Positions 1-9,332 of a DNA stretch of 54,347 nt are shown in pieces (positions within the stretch are counted from its first letter, which is position 1; each line of letters begins with the position of its first letter). The notes under the pieces were generated by a model that did not search any database, was not told the origin of the DNA, and worked only from the letters and a program-made list of their open reading frames with translations. The position numbers were made by a program, and so were the translations under genes. Source of the DNA: Variovorax sp. E3 (GTDB lineage Bacteria > Pseudomonadota > Gammaproteobacteria > Burkholderiales > Burkholderiaceae_C); the NCBI RefSeq assembly GCF_016082275.1, contig NZ_MOWM01000036.1, positions 1 through 54,347 of the forward strand, given 5' to 3'.

Positions 1-960
1 CAGCACGGGGCGGCCGTTGCGCATGGCGCCGGTCCAGCCGAACGCGTAGCCGCCCGGCACCAGGTCGCGCAGGCGCCGCACGTAGCCCGAGGGCAGCGGC
101 GTGGCCTCGCCCTGCAAGGCGCGCAGGTGCCAGCGCAGCCAGCTGGCGTAGGTCGAGGGCGTGGTGGCGTACAGGCTGGCCGCACCAGCGCCTCGCGCCA
201 GAGGCGCAGGCTGCCGGCGCCGGTTGCATCGGCGGTGCCGGCTTCGCGCCACGCGCCCGCGATGCCCAGCGGGCGTGCCACCTCCTGCTCGAACAGCGCG
301 TGGTAGTTCTGGCCGCTGGCGCGCTCCAGCATGGTGGCCGCAAGCGCATAGCCCGCATTCGAATACAGGAAGCCGGTGTCGGCCGCGGGCGGTTGCTGCA
401 GCAGCCAGCGGGCAAAGAACAGCCGGCGTCCGCTGTCGCTGGCGAGCTGCGCATCGGGGTGCGCGGGCAGCAGGCCGAGAAAGCGGCGGAACTCTTCCCT
501 TGCCGTGAACGGCGGCAGGCCCGCGCGGTGCGCGAGCAGGTCGTCCAGCGTCGCGCCGCGGTAGGCCGGCAGCATTTCGCGCCGCAGCTCGGGCAGGGCT
601 TCGGCGATGCGGGTGTCCCAGCGGATCAGGCCGCGCTCGACCAGGCGGGCCGCGATCACGGCCGTCATCGCCTTGGCATCGGCGTCGATGGCAAAGAGCG
701 TCTTGCCGCCGGGGCCGTCCGGCCCGGCCGCGCCCAGTTCGTCGCCCGCGGGGGTGACGTGGCCCGCCACCGCGGCGACGACGCCTTGGGCAAGGCCCTG
801 GGCCGCCGCCGAGACGGCGCGCAGGCGCAGCTCGGCGGCCGCCGTCAGCGTGCCGCCGCCGTCGTCGGGGGTGGTTGTCGCCGCACGCGGAAAGCAGTGC
901 GGCGACCAGGAGCATGGCCGGGAGCGCCCGGCGCGAATTGGCGGCGATGAATGTGGTCAC
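1..960 (-). CDS. Serine beta-lactamase-fold lipoprotein, partial, catalytic Ser absent
   Basis: The gene runs off the left edge, so the C-terminus is missing. A GTG start at 960 follows a GGAG ribosome site at good spacing. The product opens with a short signal and a lipobox (LLSAC), so it is probably a membrane lipoprotein. The core matches the class C beta-lactamase/D-aminopeptidase family (PF00144): an FxIxxxxK block, then LVERG, a DDLLAHRAGLP block and a YSN triad (FLYSNAGYA). In the first block the family motif SxxK reads AxxK (FAIDADAK), so the nucleophilic serine is replaced by alanine while the lysine is kept. The 30 residues after the lipobox are unusually Arg-rich, which could reflect a short out-of-frame stretch. 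Family assignment is firm; activity is doubtful as written. Confidence 0.75.
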   Translation of the reverse strand, partial: MTTFIAANSRRALPAMLLVAALLSACGDNHPRRRRRHADGGRRAAPARRLGGGPGPCPRRRRRGGGPRHPRGRRTGRGRAGRPRRQDALCHRRRCQGDDGRDRGPPGRARPDPLGHPHRRSPARAAARNAAGLPRRDAGRPARAPRGPAAVHGKGRVPPLSRPAARAPRCAARQRQRTPAVLCPLAAAATARGRHRLPVFECGLCACGHHAGARQRPELPRAVRAGGGTPAGHRGRVARSRHRRCNRRRQPAPLARGAGAASLYATTPSTYASWLRWHLRALQGEATPLPSGYVRRLRDLVPGGYAFGWTGAMRNGRPVL

Positions 961-1030
961 GCGGTGCGACTCCGTGAAGTTCCGGGCGGCTGTCGGTGCA
1001 ATGAGAAGACCGCATTGTTCGACACCCAAC

Positions 1031-1047
1031 CTTTGGGAATGCTTAAG
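1031..1047 (+). promoter_or_regulatory. Possible PmrA/QseB-type regulator box
   Basis: Two CTTAAG-like hexamers (CTTTGG and CTTAAG) are separated by five bases, resembling the direct-repeat box bound by PmrA/QseB-class OmpR regulators. The site lies 25 bp before the response regulator gene, so autoregulation is plausible. One half-site is degenerate. Confidence 0.35.
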
Positions 1048-1071
1048 GTTTCGGCGTGGACAATCCGGGCC

Positions 1072-1728
1072 ATGCATCTCCTGCTCATCGAAGACGACCT
1101 GGACCTGGGCCGCGCCCTCTCGCAGGCCCTGAAGGCGGAGGGCTTCAGCATCGAATGGCTGCGCCGCATCGCCGACGCGCCGCGCTCCTTCGAGGGCGAT
1201 GCCTGCGGCTGCGTGCTGCTCGACGTGAGCCTGCCCGACGGCTCGGGCCTGCAGTTGCTGTCGCGCTGGCGCCGCGCGGGGGTGACGGTGCCGATCGTCG
1301 TCATCACCGCGCGCTCGGCGCTGGAAGACAGGCTGGCCGGGCTCGACGGCGGCGCCGACGACTACGTGGTCAAGCCCTTTGCCACGCCCGAGCTGGTGGC
1401 GCGCATCCACGCCGTGCGCCGGCGCTATGCGCACCAGGCGAGCGACGTGTGGTCGTTCGGCGCGCTCGACATCGAGCCGCGCAGCCACGTGGTCAAGCTC
1501 GCGGGCGCCACGCTCGACCTGTCGCCGCGCGAGTTCCAGCTGCTGCTGGAGCTGGCGCGCGAGCCCGGCGCGGTGATCCCGAAGGGCTCGCTGTCGCAGC
1601 GGCTCGACCCGCTGGGCGAGCCGGTGGACTTTGGCGCCATCGAGGTGCACGTGTCGAACCTGCGCCGCAAGATCGGCGCCGAGCGCATCAAGACCGTGCG
1701 CGGCGTCGGCTACATGCTCGCGGCATGA
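1072..1728 (+). CDS. OmpR-family response regulator (QseB/TctD-like)
   Basis: A 218-residue two-domain response regulator. The receiver domain shows the acidic pocket near residue 8 (IEDD), phospho-acceptor Asp51 (VLLDVSLPDG), a Thr at 79 and the conserved Lys101 (DDYVVKPF). The C-terminal half is a winged-helix DNA-binding domain ending in the usual VRGVGYML motif. The start at 1072 gives the family-typical N-terminus MHLLLIEDD. Its stop overlaps the start of the kinase gene (ATGA), so the two form one transcription and translation unit. The stimulus cannot be read from the sequence. The divergent neighbour is the beta-lactamase-fold lipoprotein, which could be a target. Confidence 0.93.
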   Translation: MHLLLIEDDLDLGRALSQALKAEGFSIEWLRRIADAPRSFEGDACGCVLLDVSLPDGSGLQLLSRWRRAGVTVPIVVITARSALEDRLAGLDGGADDYVVKPFATPELVARIHAVRRRYAHQASDVWSFGALDIEPRSHVVKLAGATLDLSPREFQLLLELAREPGAVIPKGSLSQRLDPLGEPVDFGAIEVHVSNLRRKIGAERIKTVRGVGYMLAA

Positions 1729-3122
1729 AGTGGCTGTTTCGCCGCAGCCTGGTGCGGCGCGTGGCGCTGTCGCTGCTGATCGCCTTCACGCTGGCATGGC
1801 TCGCCGTGGTCGTGTACCTGTACGTGAGCTTCCGGTTGACCATGCACACCGACTCGGGCGTGGTGCTCCTGGGCCGTGAGCTCAACATCACCCTGGCCGA
1901 CGTCGAGCGCGAGGACGTCGCCGTGGCGACGATCAAGGCGCTGTCGCGGCAGATCAACGCCATGCGCGCCTCCGAGGCGGAACTGCCCGGCGAGGTGGCC
2001 TTCATGCTGCAGGACCATGACGGAAAGCTGCTGTACGCGTCGCCCCAGATCGCCGGCCATGCGCTGCACGGCGAGCCCGGCCGCATGGTCGACGTGGTCC
2101 TGAAAGGCCAGCGGTACTGGCTCTACGAAGGGCGCAGCGCGCGGTGGACGGTGTGGGTGGCCGAGCCGAACGGCGGGCTCTCGTGGGTGCTGATGTTCAT
2201 CGGCAGCTCGCTCTTCATGCCGTTCCTGATCGCGTTCCCCTTCGTGCTGGCGCCGGTGTGGATCGCGGCGGCGCAGGGCCTGAAGCCGCTGCGCATGCTG
2301 GGCGAGCGCATCGACACGCGCAGCGCCGAAGACCTGTCGCCGCTGGGCTTCGAGCCGCGCTATGCGGAGCTGGTGCCGCTGGTGAAGGCGCTCGAAGGGC
2401 TGCTTGCGCAGTTGCGCGGCAAGGTCGAGCGCGAGCGCTCCTTCGTCAACGACGCGGCGCACGAGCTGCGCACGCCGCTGGCCGTGATCGGCGCGCAGGC
2501 CCATGTGCTGGCGCGCTCCAACGACCCGCGCGAGCGCGAAGAGGCCGCGCAGCACCTGACGCATGCCATTGCGCGCGGCTCGCACCTGATCCAGCAGCTG
2601 CTGGAGCTGGCGACCATGGACGGCGGAGAGCATCCCCAGACCCAGCGCATCGACGTGGCCGAGCTGATGCGCCGGCACCTCGCGCAAGCCTCGAAGGACG
2701 CCGACACGCGGCAGCTGGAACTGGTGCTCGAATCGCCCGACAGCCTGCTGTTCGACCTGCCGGTGCCGCTGTTCGAGTCGGTGCTGCGCAACCTGCTCGA
2801 CAACGCCGTGAAGTACGTCGAGGTGGGCGGGCAGGTCGTGGTCACGCTGCGGCACGCGGAGGGCGCGCTGGTGCTGTCCGTGGTGGACAGCGGGCCCGGC
2901 ATTGCCGAAGCCGACCGGGCGCTGGTGTTCGAGCGCTTCCATCGCGGCGCGGACGCATCGACGCAGGGCACGGGCCTGGGGTTGGCGATCGTGCGGCAGG
3001 CCTGCCAGCGCATGGGCGGAAGCATCGAGCTGGCGCAGAGCCCCGGCGGGCGCGGGTGTGCGTTCACGGCCGTGATTCCCGGCCGGCTGCTGCCCATGCC
3101 GCCGCGCGCGGCGCGCGGCTGA
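1725..3122 (+). CDS. Two-component sensor histidine kinase
   Basis: A 465-residue membrane kinase partnered with the response regulator it overlaps by 4 bp. Hydrophobic segments near residues 13-36 and 148-175 bracket a periplasmic sensor region of about 110 residues. They are followed by a linker, the dimerisation/phospho-acceptor H-box (AAHELRTPL, His near residue 246), an N-box (LRNLLDNAVKY), and G-boxes (DSGPGIAE and GTGLGLAIV) of an HATPase domain. Layout and length match the QseC/TctE class. The periplasmic domain gives no clue to the ligand. Confidence 0.93.
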   Translation: MKWLFRRSLVRRVALSLLIAFTLAWLAVVVYLYVSFRLTMHTDSGVVLLGRELNITLADVEREDVAVATIKALSRQINAMRASEAELPGEVAFMLQDHDGKLLYASPQIAGHALHGEPGRMVDVVLKGQRYWLYEGRSARWTVWVAEPNGGLSWVLMFIGSSLFMPFLIAFPFVLAPVWIAAAQGLKPLRMLGERIDTRSAEDLSPLGFEPRYAELVPLVKALEGLLAQLRGKVERERSFVNDAAHELRTPLAVIGAQAHVLARSNDPREREEAAQHLTHAIARGSHLIQQLLELATMDGGEHPQTQRIDVAELMRRHLAQASKDADTRQLELVLESPDSLLFDLPVPLFESVLRNLLDNAVKYVEVGGQVVVTLRHAEGALVLSVVDSGPGIAEADRALVFERFHRGADASTQGTGLGLAIVRQACQRMGGSIELAQSPGGRGCAFTAVIPGRLLPMPPRAARG

Positions 3123-3153
3123 AACAACGACAAGCGGGCAGGCGGGCAGGGGT

Positions 3154-3993
3154 CTACTTGCGCGCGGGTTCGCGGATGGCGGCGCGCGCCAGCCGCCATG
3201 CCGCGAACAGGAACGCCAGCGGCAGCACCACGGTCTGCAGCACGAACAGCGCAATGAGCTTCACGATGCGCTCGGCCCAGTCGGAGGCCGACTTCAGGAT
3301 CTGGTCGTAGGTCGCCTTCAGGTTGGGCAGCTTCGGCAGCCAGCGCTCGACGCGGTCGCGCCAGCCTTCTTGCGCGGCGGGCGCTTCCTGCGTGGCGTCG
3401 ACCACGGCGGTGGGCGACTTCTCGATGCCCGACAGCGCGACCTGGTAGTCGTCGGCCATGAAGGCGCGGTACAGGCCCTCGTTCGCCACGGCGGCCAGCG
3501 GCACCGCGAAGCGCACCAGCAGCAGGCCGATCAGCGCCGACTGCAGCCAGCGCGGCGAGCTGCCGCGCCGCCAGCGCCAGCCGATCCACAACAGCGCCAC
3601 GCCGCAGACCAGCACCGACATCAGCTGGTGCGCCCCGATGTTCAGCAGCACCAGCTGAATGCCGAAAGACACGCTGGCCGCGAGCATGACCGACGCGAAC
3701 TGTTCGATGAGCTCGTTCAGCGGCTTCAGCGCCTGCCCCGGCGCAAAGCTCACGCCGACGCCGCCCGGCGTGGCGTCGACCTGCGTGCCCTGTGCCACCG
3801 ACACCACCGCGCCCAGCGCGCGCGCCGCGGCAAAAGTGGTCAGCGCGCGCTTGAGCCCGTCGTTGACCTGGGCGCGCGCGGGCGCGTCGATGGGCGCGAC
3901 CCAGCAGCCGACGATCACCAGCACGGCGATAAGAACGAGGTAGGCGCGTTGCAGCAGAAGGGGCTTGGGCAGGGGCATGGGGGCATTCTCCAT
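3154..3993 (-). CDS. Conserved membrane protein of unknown function
   Basis: A 279-residue protein that I cannot assign to a named family. It has an N-terminal hydrophobic segment (residues 14-32, LVLIAVLVIVGCWVAP), further strongly hydrophobic stretches around residues 100-135 and 155-172, and a C-terminal one near 245-270 followed by a basic tail. A soluble loop of about 65 residues separates the first and second membrane parts, and another lies before the last. It is convergent with the histidine kinase gene and codirectional with the downstream end of the Lrp-type regulator gene. Codon usage resembles the neighbours, so it looks like a genuine resident gene. Confidence 0.7.
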   Translation of the reverse strand: MENAPMPLPKPLLLQRAYLVLIAVLVIVGCWVAPIDAPARAQVNDGLKRALTTFAAARALGAVVSVAQGTQVDATPGGVGVSFAPGQALKPLNELIEQFASVMLAASVSFGIQLVLLNIGAHQLMSVLVCGVALLWIGWRWRRGSSPRWLQSALIGLLLVRFAVPLAAVANEGLYRAFMADDYQVALSGIEKSPTAVVDATQEAPAAQEGWRDRVERWLPKLPNLKATYDQILKSASDWAERIVKLIALFVLQTVVLPLAFLFAAWRLARAAIREPARK

Positions 3994-4002
3994 GCGGCGC
4001 GC

Positions 4003-4536
4003 CTAGCTTCTGCGCGACCCCGTGGTGGCGCGGGGCTTGCCCGGCGTGCCGGGCAGCAGGTGGTCCAGCGGCAGCGCGGTTTCCGACTTGATCTCGCGCA
4101 GCACGATGCTCGAGCGCACGTGCGTCACGCCGGGCAGGCTGAACAGCACCTCGTGCAGGAAACGCTCGTAGTGCTTCATGTCGGGCACCGTCACGTTCAG
4201 GATGTAGTCCGCCGGCCCGGTGGCCGACACGCAGCGAATGATCTGCGGGCTCGCGGCCACGGCCTCCTCGAAGCGCTGCACCATCGCCTCGCTGTGGCGG
4301 TCGAGGTTCACCTCGGCCACGGCCGACACATGCAGGCCCACCTGCTCGGGGTCGACCAGGGTGGTGTAGCCGCGAATGACGCCGGCGGCCTCCATGTCCT
4401 TGATGCGCTTCCAGCAGGGCGTGGGCGAGAGCCCGACGGTCTCGGAAATCTGCTGCACCGTCTGCCGGCCGTCGTGCTGCAGTGCAGAAAGAATCTTGAG
4501 GCAATGCTCGTCAAGAGAAACAGAACCGACGTTCAT
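4003..4536 (-). CDS. Lrp/AsnC-family transcriptional regulator
   Basis: A 177-residue regulator. Residues 8-60 form the AsnC-type helix-turn-helix (LDEHCLKIL, then VQQISETVGLSPTPCWKRIKDME). They are followed by the RAM/ligand-binding domain with the characteristic segment ending ADYILNVTVPDM and a second GVTHVRSSIVL strand. A tail of about 25 residues rich in Pro, Gly and Arg is additional. The gene is divergent from the indolepyruvate oxidoreductase gene, with 92 bp between the starts. Lrp family members next to such genes commonly control amino-acid catabolism, so control of the neighbour is likely but inferred. Confidence 0.93.
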   Translation of the reverse strand: MNVGSVSLDEHCLKILSALQHDGRQTVQQISETVGLSPTPCWKRIKDMEAAGVIRGYTTLVDPEQVGLHVSAVAEVNLDRHSEAMVQRFEEAVAASPQIIRCVSATGPADYILNVTVPDMKHYERFLHEVLFSLPGVTHVRSSIVLREIKSETALPLDHLLPGTPGKPRATTGSRRS

Positions 4537-4628
4537 GGCGATTTCCGAGAAGATTATTCTTAAAACAAGGGTCTGCGCTAGTGTATTGAAGAAGCACTTC
4601 CGCAGTGTGTCGCAGAACAATTCCCGGC

Positions 4629-7600
4629 ATGAACGCTCCCCACGACATGGCCGCACTCAGACGGCCCGGCTACCAACTCTCCGACAACCTCTGGGCCCCC
4701 TCGGGCTCGGTCTTCATCACCGGCACGCAGGCGCTGATCCGCGTGCTGGTGATGCAGGGCCGGCGCGACACGGCGCGCGGCCTGCACACGCAGGGCTTCG
4801 TCAGCGGCTACCGCGGCTCGCCGCTGGGCATGGTCGACCAGGCCATCTGGAAGGCCGGCGAGCGCTTCAAGGACACGGGCATACGCTTCGTGCCGGCCGT
4901 GAACGAAGAGCTGGCCGCCACGCAGGTGCTGGGCACGCAGCGCGTGGAGTCCGACCCCGAACGCACCGTCGAAGGCGTGTTCGCCATGTGGTACGGCAAG
5001 GGCCCGGGCGTCGACCGCGCGGGCGACGCGCTCAAGCACGGCAACGCCTACGGCTCGTCGCCGCACGGCGGCGTGCTGGTGGTGGCGGGCGACGACCACG
5101 GCTGCGTGTCGTCGTCGATGCCGCACCAGAGCGACCACGCCTTCATGGCCTGGCGCATGCCGGTCATGCAGCCTTCGTGCGTGGCCGAGTACCTGGAGTT
5201 CGGCCTCTACGGCTACGAGCTGTCGCGCTATTCGGGCGCGTGGGTCGGCATGGCTGCGCTGTCCGAGGTGGTCGAGAGCGCCGGCACGGTCGACCTGGAC
5301 GAGATCAACGCGCGCGTCGAGGCCTGGGAAGACGCCGACACCGTGCGCGGCGCCACCGGCCACCGCGCGCCGGCCGACGGCCTGCACTACCGCTGGCCCG
5401 ACCTGCCGTCGCTGCGCATCGAGTCGCGGCTCGAAGACAAGCTCGCGGCCGTGGCCGCCTTCACCAAGCGCAACAGCATCGACCGCGACGTGATCGTGAG
5501 CGCGCACGCCAAGGTCGGCATCGTCACCTGCGGCAAGGCGCACCACGACCTGATGGAGGTGCTGCGCCGTCTCGAGCTGTCGCCCGAGCAACTGGCGCGC
5601 GCCGGCGTGCGGCTCTACAAGATTGGGCTGAGCTTTCCCGTCGAGCAGACGCGCATCAAGGCCTTCGCGCGGGGGCTCGAGGAAATCCTCATCGTCGAAG
5701 AGAAAGGCGCCGTGGTCGAGACGCAGCTGCGCGACATCTTCTACAACGCGCCGCCCGACGCGCGCCCCGTGCTCGTGGGCAAGCACGACCGCGAGGGCCA
5801 GCCGCTGGTGTCGGCGCTCGGCGAACTGCGGCCGTCGCGGCTCATCGAGCTGGTGGCGCACTGGCTGGCCGTGCACTTCCCCGACAACCACGACCTGGGC
5901 GACCACCTGCAGCACGTGCGCGACTTCACGCCGCCCGAGCTGCTGGGCAACGCGAGCGATGCGGTCAAGCGCCTGCCGTACTTCTGCGCGGGCTGCCCGC
6001 ACAACACCAGCACCAAGGTGCCCGAAGGCTCGACGGCGCGCGCGGGTATCGGCTGCCACTTCATGGCCAACTGGATGGACCGCAGCACGGCGGGGCTGAT
6101 CCAGATGGGCGGGGAGGGCGTCGACTGGATCTCGCACGCCATGTTCACCAAGACGCCGCACGTGTTCCAGAACCTGGGCGACGGCACGTACTACCACTCG
6201 GGCTACCTGGCCATTCGCCAGGCCGTGGCGGCCAAGGCCACGCTGACCTACAAGATTTTGTTCAACGACGCGGTCGCGATGACCGGCGGCCAGCCGGTCG
6301 ACGGCGTGATCAGCGTGGACGCCATTGCGCGGCAGGTCGAGTCCGAAGGCGTGAGCAAGGTGGTGGTCGTGAGCGACGCCATCGGCAAGTACGACGACAT
6401 CAAGGGCCGCTTTCCGCAAGGCACCGAGTTCCACGACCGCGCCGCGCTCGACGACGTGCAGCGCCGCCTGCGCGAGATGCAGGGCGTGACCGTGCTCATC
6501 TACGAGCAGACCTGCGCGGCCGAGAAGCGCCGCCGCCGCAAGAAGGGCGAGCTGGCCGACCCGCCCAAGCGCCTCTTTATCAACGAGGCGGTGTGCGAGG
6601 GCTGCGGCGACTGCACCGTGCAGAGCAACTGCGTGGCCGTGCTGCCGCACGAAACGCCGATGGGCCGCAAGCGCAAGATCGACCAGACCAGCTGCAACAA
6701 GGACTATTCCTGCGCCAAGGGCTTCTGCCCCAGCTTCGTGGGCGTGACCGGCGGCAAGCTGCGCCGCAAGAGCGGTGCGCTGGCCGCGGGGCGCGATGCG
6801 TTCCTGCACCGCGTGGCCGCGTTGCCGCACCCCGCCGCGCATGCGTGGGCCGCGCCGTACGACCTGCTCGTCACCGGCGTGGGCGGTACCGGCGTGGTGA
6901 CGGTCGGCGCGGTGATCGCCATGGCCGCGCACCTGGAAGGCAAGTCGGCCAGCGTGCTCGACTTCATGGGCTTCGCGCAGAAGGGCGGCTCGGTGCTGAG
7001 CTTCGTGCGGCTTGCCGATTCGCGCGAGCGGCTGAACCAGGTGCGCATCGACACGCAGCAGGCCGACGCGATACTGGCCTGCGACGTGGTGGTGGGCGCG
7101 TCGGCCGATGCGCTGCAGACCGTGCGGCACGGGCGCACGCGCGTGCTCGCGAACATCCACGAGATTCCGGTGGCGGAATCGCTGCGCAACCCCGACGCCG
7201 ATCTGCACGTGGACCTGCTGCTGGAGAAGATGCGCTTCGTGGCCGGCGAAGAACAGGTCGAGACCTTCGATGCGCAGAGCCTGGCGGAAGAGTTCCTGGG
7301 CGACACGCTCGCGGCGAACATCGTGGCGACCGGCTATGCATGGCAGCGCGGGCTGGTGCCGCTGAGCCTGGAGGCGCTGATGCATGCGATCGAGCTCAAC
7401 GGCGTGGCCGTGGCCGCGAACCAGTCGGCGTTCTCGCTGGGACGCTTGGCCGCGGGCGACCCGGCGGCGCTCGACCAGCTGCGCGCGGCGCCGGCCGATG
7501 CGCAGTCGGCGCAAGCCGATGAACGCTCCGTGGACCAACTGATCGCCGATGCGCGCCGCCATCTGACCGGCTACCAGAACGCCGCATGGGCCGCGCGCTT

Positions 7601-8237
7601 CGAGACGCGAATTCGCGGCCTGCAGGCGCGCGAGGCGGCACTACAGGGCGGCGATGCGAGCTTGCCGTTCACGCGCAACGCGGCGCGCAGCCTGCTCAAG
7701 CTCATGAGCTACAAGGACGAGTACGAGGTGGCGCGGCTCTACACCGACGGCGCGTTCCTCAAGAAGCTGTCGGAGCAGTTCGAAGGCGAGCTGAAGCTGG
7801 AGTTCCACATGGCGCCGCCGGTGGTGGCGCGCGGCGCGCACGGAAAGGCGCCCGCCAAGATCCGTGTCGGCAGCTGGATGCTGCCCGCGATGCGCTGGCT
7901 CGCGCACGGCAAGCGGCTGCGCGGCACCGCGTTCGACCCCTTCGGCCGCACCGGCGAACGGCGTGCCGAGCGCGAGCTGATCGTGCATTTCGACGGGCTG
8001 TTCGATGCGATGGCGTCGGAGCTGTCGGCCGACAACCAGGCGCTGGCCGCGCGCATCGCGGCGCTGCCGCTGTCGATTCGCGGCTTCGGCCATGTGAAGC
8101 TCGGGAACCTGGAAGCCGCGCAGGTGCAGGAGGCGGAGCTGCTGCACCGCTTTGCGCCGGCGCGCTACCCGAAGCCGGCGCGCACGGCGGGCGCGGGGCA
8201 GATCCGCGGCATCGCGATCGTGGCCGGCGCGCGGTAG
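4629..8237 (+). CDS. Indolepyruvate ferredoxin oxidoreductase, alpha-gamma fusion
   Basis: A 1202-residue fused 2-oxoacid:ferredoxin oxidoreductase of the aerobic bacterial type. It oxidatively decarboxylates aryl pyruvates (from aromatic amino acids, or phenylpyruvate) to aryl-acetyl-CoA, reducing ferredoxin. The N-terminal part has the pyrimidine and TPP-binding regions. Ferredoxin-like cysteine clusters lie near residues 655-700 (CEGCGDC, then SCNKDYSCAKGFC). The gamma domain starts near residue 745 with a Rossmann-like GVGGTGVVTVG motif. The C-terminal 150 residues are the DUF6537-type extension typical of the fused enzymes. The start at 4629 gives MNAPHDMA. It is divergent from the Lrp regulator, its probable controller. 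Confidence 0.92.
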   Translation: MNAPHDMAALRRPGYQLSDNLWAPSGSVFITGTQALIRVLVMQGRRDTARGLHTQGFVSGYRGSPLGMVDQAIWKAGERFKDTGIRFVPAVNEELAATQVLGTQRVESDPERTVEGVFAMWYGKGPGVDRAGDALKHGNAYGSSPHGGVLVVAGDDHGCVSSSMPHQSDHAFMAWRMPVMQPSCVAEYLEFGLYGYELSRYSGAWVGMAALSEVVESAGTVDLDEINARVEAWEDADTVRGATGHRAPADGLHYRWPDLPSLRIESRLEDKLAAVAAFTKRNSIDRDVIVSAHAKVGIVTCGKAHHDLMEVLRRLELSPEQLARAGVRLYKIGLSFPVEQTRIKAFARGLEEILIVEEKGAVVETQLRDIFYNAPPDARPVLVGKHDREGQPLVSALGELRPSRLIELVAHWLAVHFPDNHDLGDHLQHVRDFTPPELLGNASDAVKRLPYFCAGCPHNTSTKVPEGSTARAGIGCHFMANWMDRSTAGLIQMGGEGVDWISHAMFTKTPHVFQNLGDGTYYHSGYLAIRQAVAAKATLTYKILFNDAVAMTGGQPVDGVISVDAIARQVESEGVSKVVVVSDAIGKYDDIKGRFPQGTEFHDRAALDDVQRRLREMQGVTVLIYEQTCAAEKRRRRKKGELADPPKRLFINEAVCEGCGDCTVQSNCVAVLPHETPMGRKRKIDQTSCNKDYSCAKGFCPSFVGVTGGKLRRKSGALAAGRDAFLHRVAALPHPAAHAWAAPYDLLVTGVGGTGVVTVGAVIAMAAHLEGKSASVLDFMGFAQKGGSVLSFVRLADSRERLNQVRIDTQQADAILACDVVVGASADALQTVRHGRTRVLANIHEIPVAESLRNPDADLHVDLLLEKMRFVAGEEQVETFDAQSLAEEFLGDTLAANIVATGYAWQRGLVPLSLEALMHAIELNGVAVAANQSAFSLGRLAAGDPAALDQLRAAPADAQSAQADERSVDQLIADARRHLTGYQNAAWAARFETRIRGLQAREAALQGGDASLPFTRNAARSLLKLMSYKDEYEVARLYTDGAFLKKLSEQFEGELKLEFHMAPPVVARGAHGKAPAKIRVGSWMLPAMRWLAHGKRLRGTAFDPFGRTGERRAERELIVHFDGLFDAMASELSADNQALAARIAALPLSIRGFGHVKLGNLEAAQVQEAELLHRFAPARYPKPARTAGAGQIRGIAIVAGAR

Positions 8238-8247
8238 CTGAAGCCGT

Positions 8248-9201
8248 TCAGCCTACCGCCTTGATGAGCTTGTCGCGCCCTGCCTTCGCGAGCATGGACG
8301 CGACCGCGCACGAGGCGAGCCGCGCCGATTCCGAATCGGCGCGGCTCGTGAGGATCACCGGCACCTTCGTGCCCAGCACGATGCCCGCCGCGTAGGCGCC
8401 GCCCAGAAAGGTCAGGCTCTTCGCGAGCATGTTGCCCGCGTCCAGGTCGGGCACGATCAGCACGTTGGCGCGGCCCGCCACCTGCGAGGTGATGCCCTTG
8501 ATGCGCGCGGCCTCGGGGTCGATGGCGTTGTCCATGGCCAGCGGGCCGTCGAGCACCGCACCGGTGATCTGGCCGCGATCGGCCATCTTGCACAGCACGG
8601 CGGCGTCGAGCGTGGAGGGCACCTTCGTGTTGACGGTCTCGGTGGCCGACAGCACGGCCACGCGCACCGCCGGCATCTGCAGCGCGTGCGCCAGGTCGAT
8701 CGCGTTCTGCACGATGTCGACCTTCTCTTCGAGCGTGGGCGCGATGTTGATGGCTGCGTCCGAAATGATCAGCGGCTGCGCATGGCCCGGCACGTCCATC
8801 ACGAAGCAATGGCTGATGCGGCGCGAGGTGCGCAGGCCGCCTTCGCGGCGCACCACCGCGCCCATGAGCTCGTCGGTGTGCAGGCTGCCCTTCATCAGCG
8901 CATCGACCTCGCCGCGCAAGGCCATCGCAACAGCGGCATCGGCGGCCGCGTGGCTGTGCGGGGCGTCGACGATGGTGATGTGCGAAAGGTCGGCGCCGAT
9001 TTCTTGCGCGGCGGCCTCGATCCTCGCGCGCGGGCCGACGAGCGTGGGGGCAATGAGGCCCAGCGCAGCCGACGCGAGCGCCGCCTCGAGCGACACGGCA
9101 TTGGCCGGATGAACCACCGCCACGCGCAACGGCGGCAGGCCGCGCGCGGTGGCGATCAGGCGGTCGTAGTGCGGGTGGGCTGCGAGAGACGAAGACGCCA
9201 T
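8248..9201 (-). CDS. Phosphate acetyl/butyryltransferase family protein
   Basis: A 317-residue phosphotransacylase that exchanges CoA and phosphate on short-chain acyl groups. Family hallmarks are KGSLHTDELM, DVPGHAQPLIISDAAINIAPTL, and the C-terminal VPDLDAGNMLAKSL and GIVLGTKVPVILTSRADS blocks. No MaoC or hydratase domain is fused at the N-terminus, so it is the stand-alone form, often annotated as bifunctional enoyl-CoA hydratase/phosphate acetyltransferase because of longer relatives. No acetate kinase gene lies beside it. It converges with the indolepyruvate oxidoreductase gene, leaving only 10 bp between the two stops. Confidence 0.88.
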   Translation of the reverse strand: MASSSLAAHPHYDRLIATARGLPPLRVAVVHPANAVSLEAALASAALGLIAPTLVGPRARIEAAAQEIGADLSHITIVDAPHSHAAADAAVAMALRGEVDALMKGSLHTDELMGAVVRREGGLRTSRRISHCFVMDVPGHAQPLIISDAAINIAPTLEEKVDIVQNAIDLAHALQMPAVRVAVLSATETVNTKVPSTLDAAVLCKMADRGQITGAVLDGPLAMDNAIDPEAARIKGITSQVAGRANVLIVPDLDAGNMLAKSLTFLGGAYAAGIVLGTKVPVILTSRADSESARLASCAVASMLAKAGRDKLIKAVG

Positions 9202-9273
9202 GCGGGCTCCTGGAGATGAATGGGAAGGATGCGTTGCCGCAACGGTACTTGAAAAAAAAGTCGCTCGAAGTGG

Positions 9274-9302
9274 TTGACGGTGAAGTAAAGACTATTTACA
9301 GT
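9274..9302 (+). promoter_or_regulatory. Sigma70-like promoter for the small gene at 9333
   Basis: A TTGACG -35 and a TACAGT -10 are separated by 17 bp. They sit in an AT-rich pocket unlike the surrounding sequence, about 30 bp before the GTG of the small ORF. Confidence 0.5.
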
Positions 9303-9332
9303 CCAACCCACTCGACGCCAACAGGACACACC

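Noticed and set aside
1056..3122. A 688-codon plus-strand frame beginning inside the response regulator gene
   Set aside because: Only its second part is real (the kinase from 1725). The first 220 codons are Arg/Ala-rich shadow of the response regulator in another frame.
4578..7562. A 994-codon minus-strand open frame
   Set aside because: It is the antisense of the indolepyruvate oxidoreductase gene; it has low-complexity His/Arg/Ala composition and no domain.
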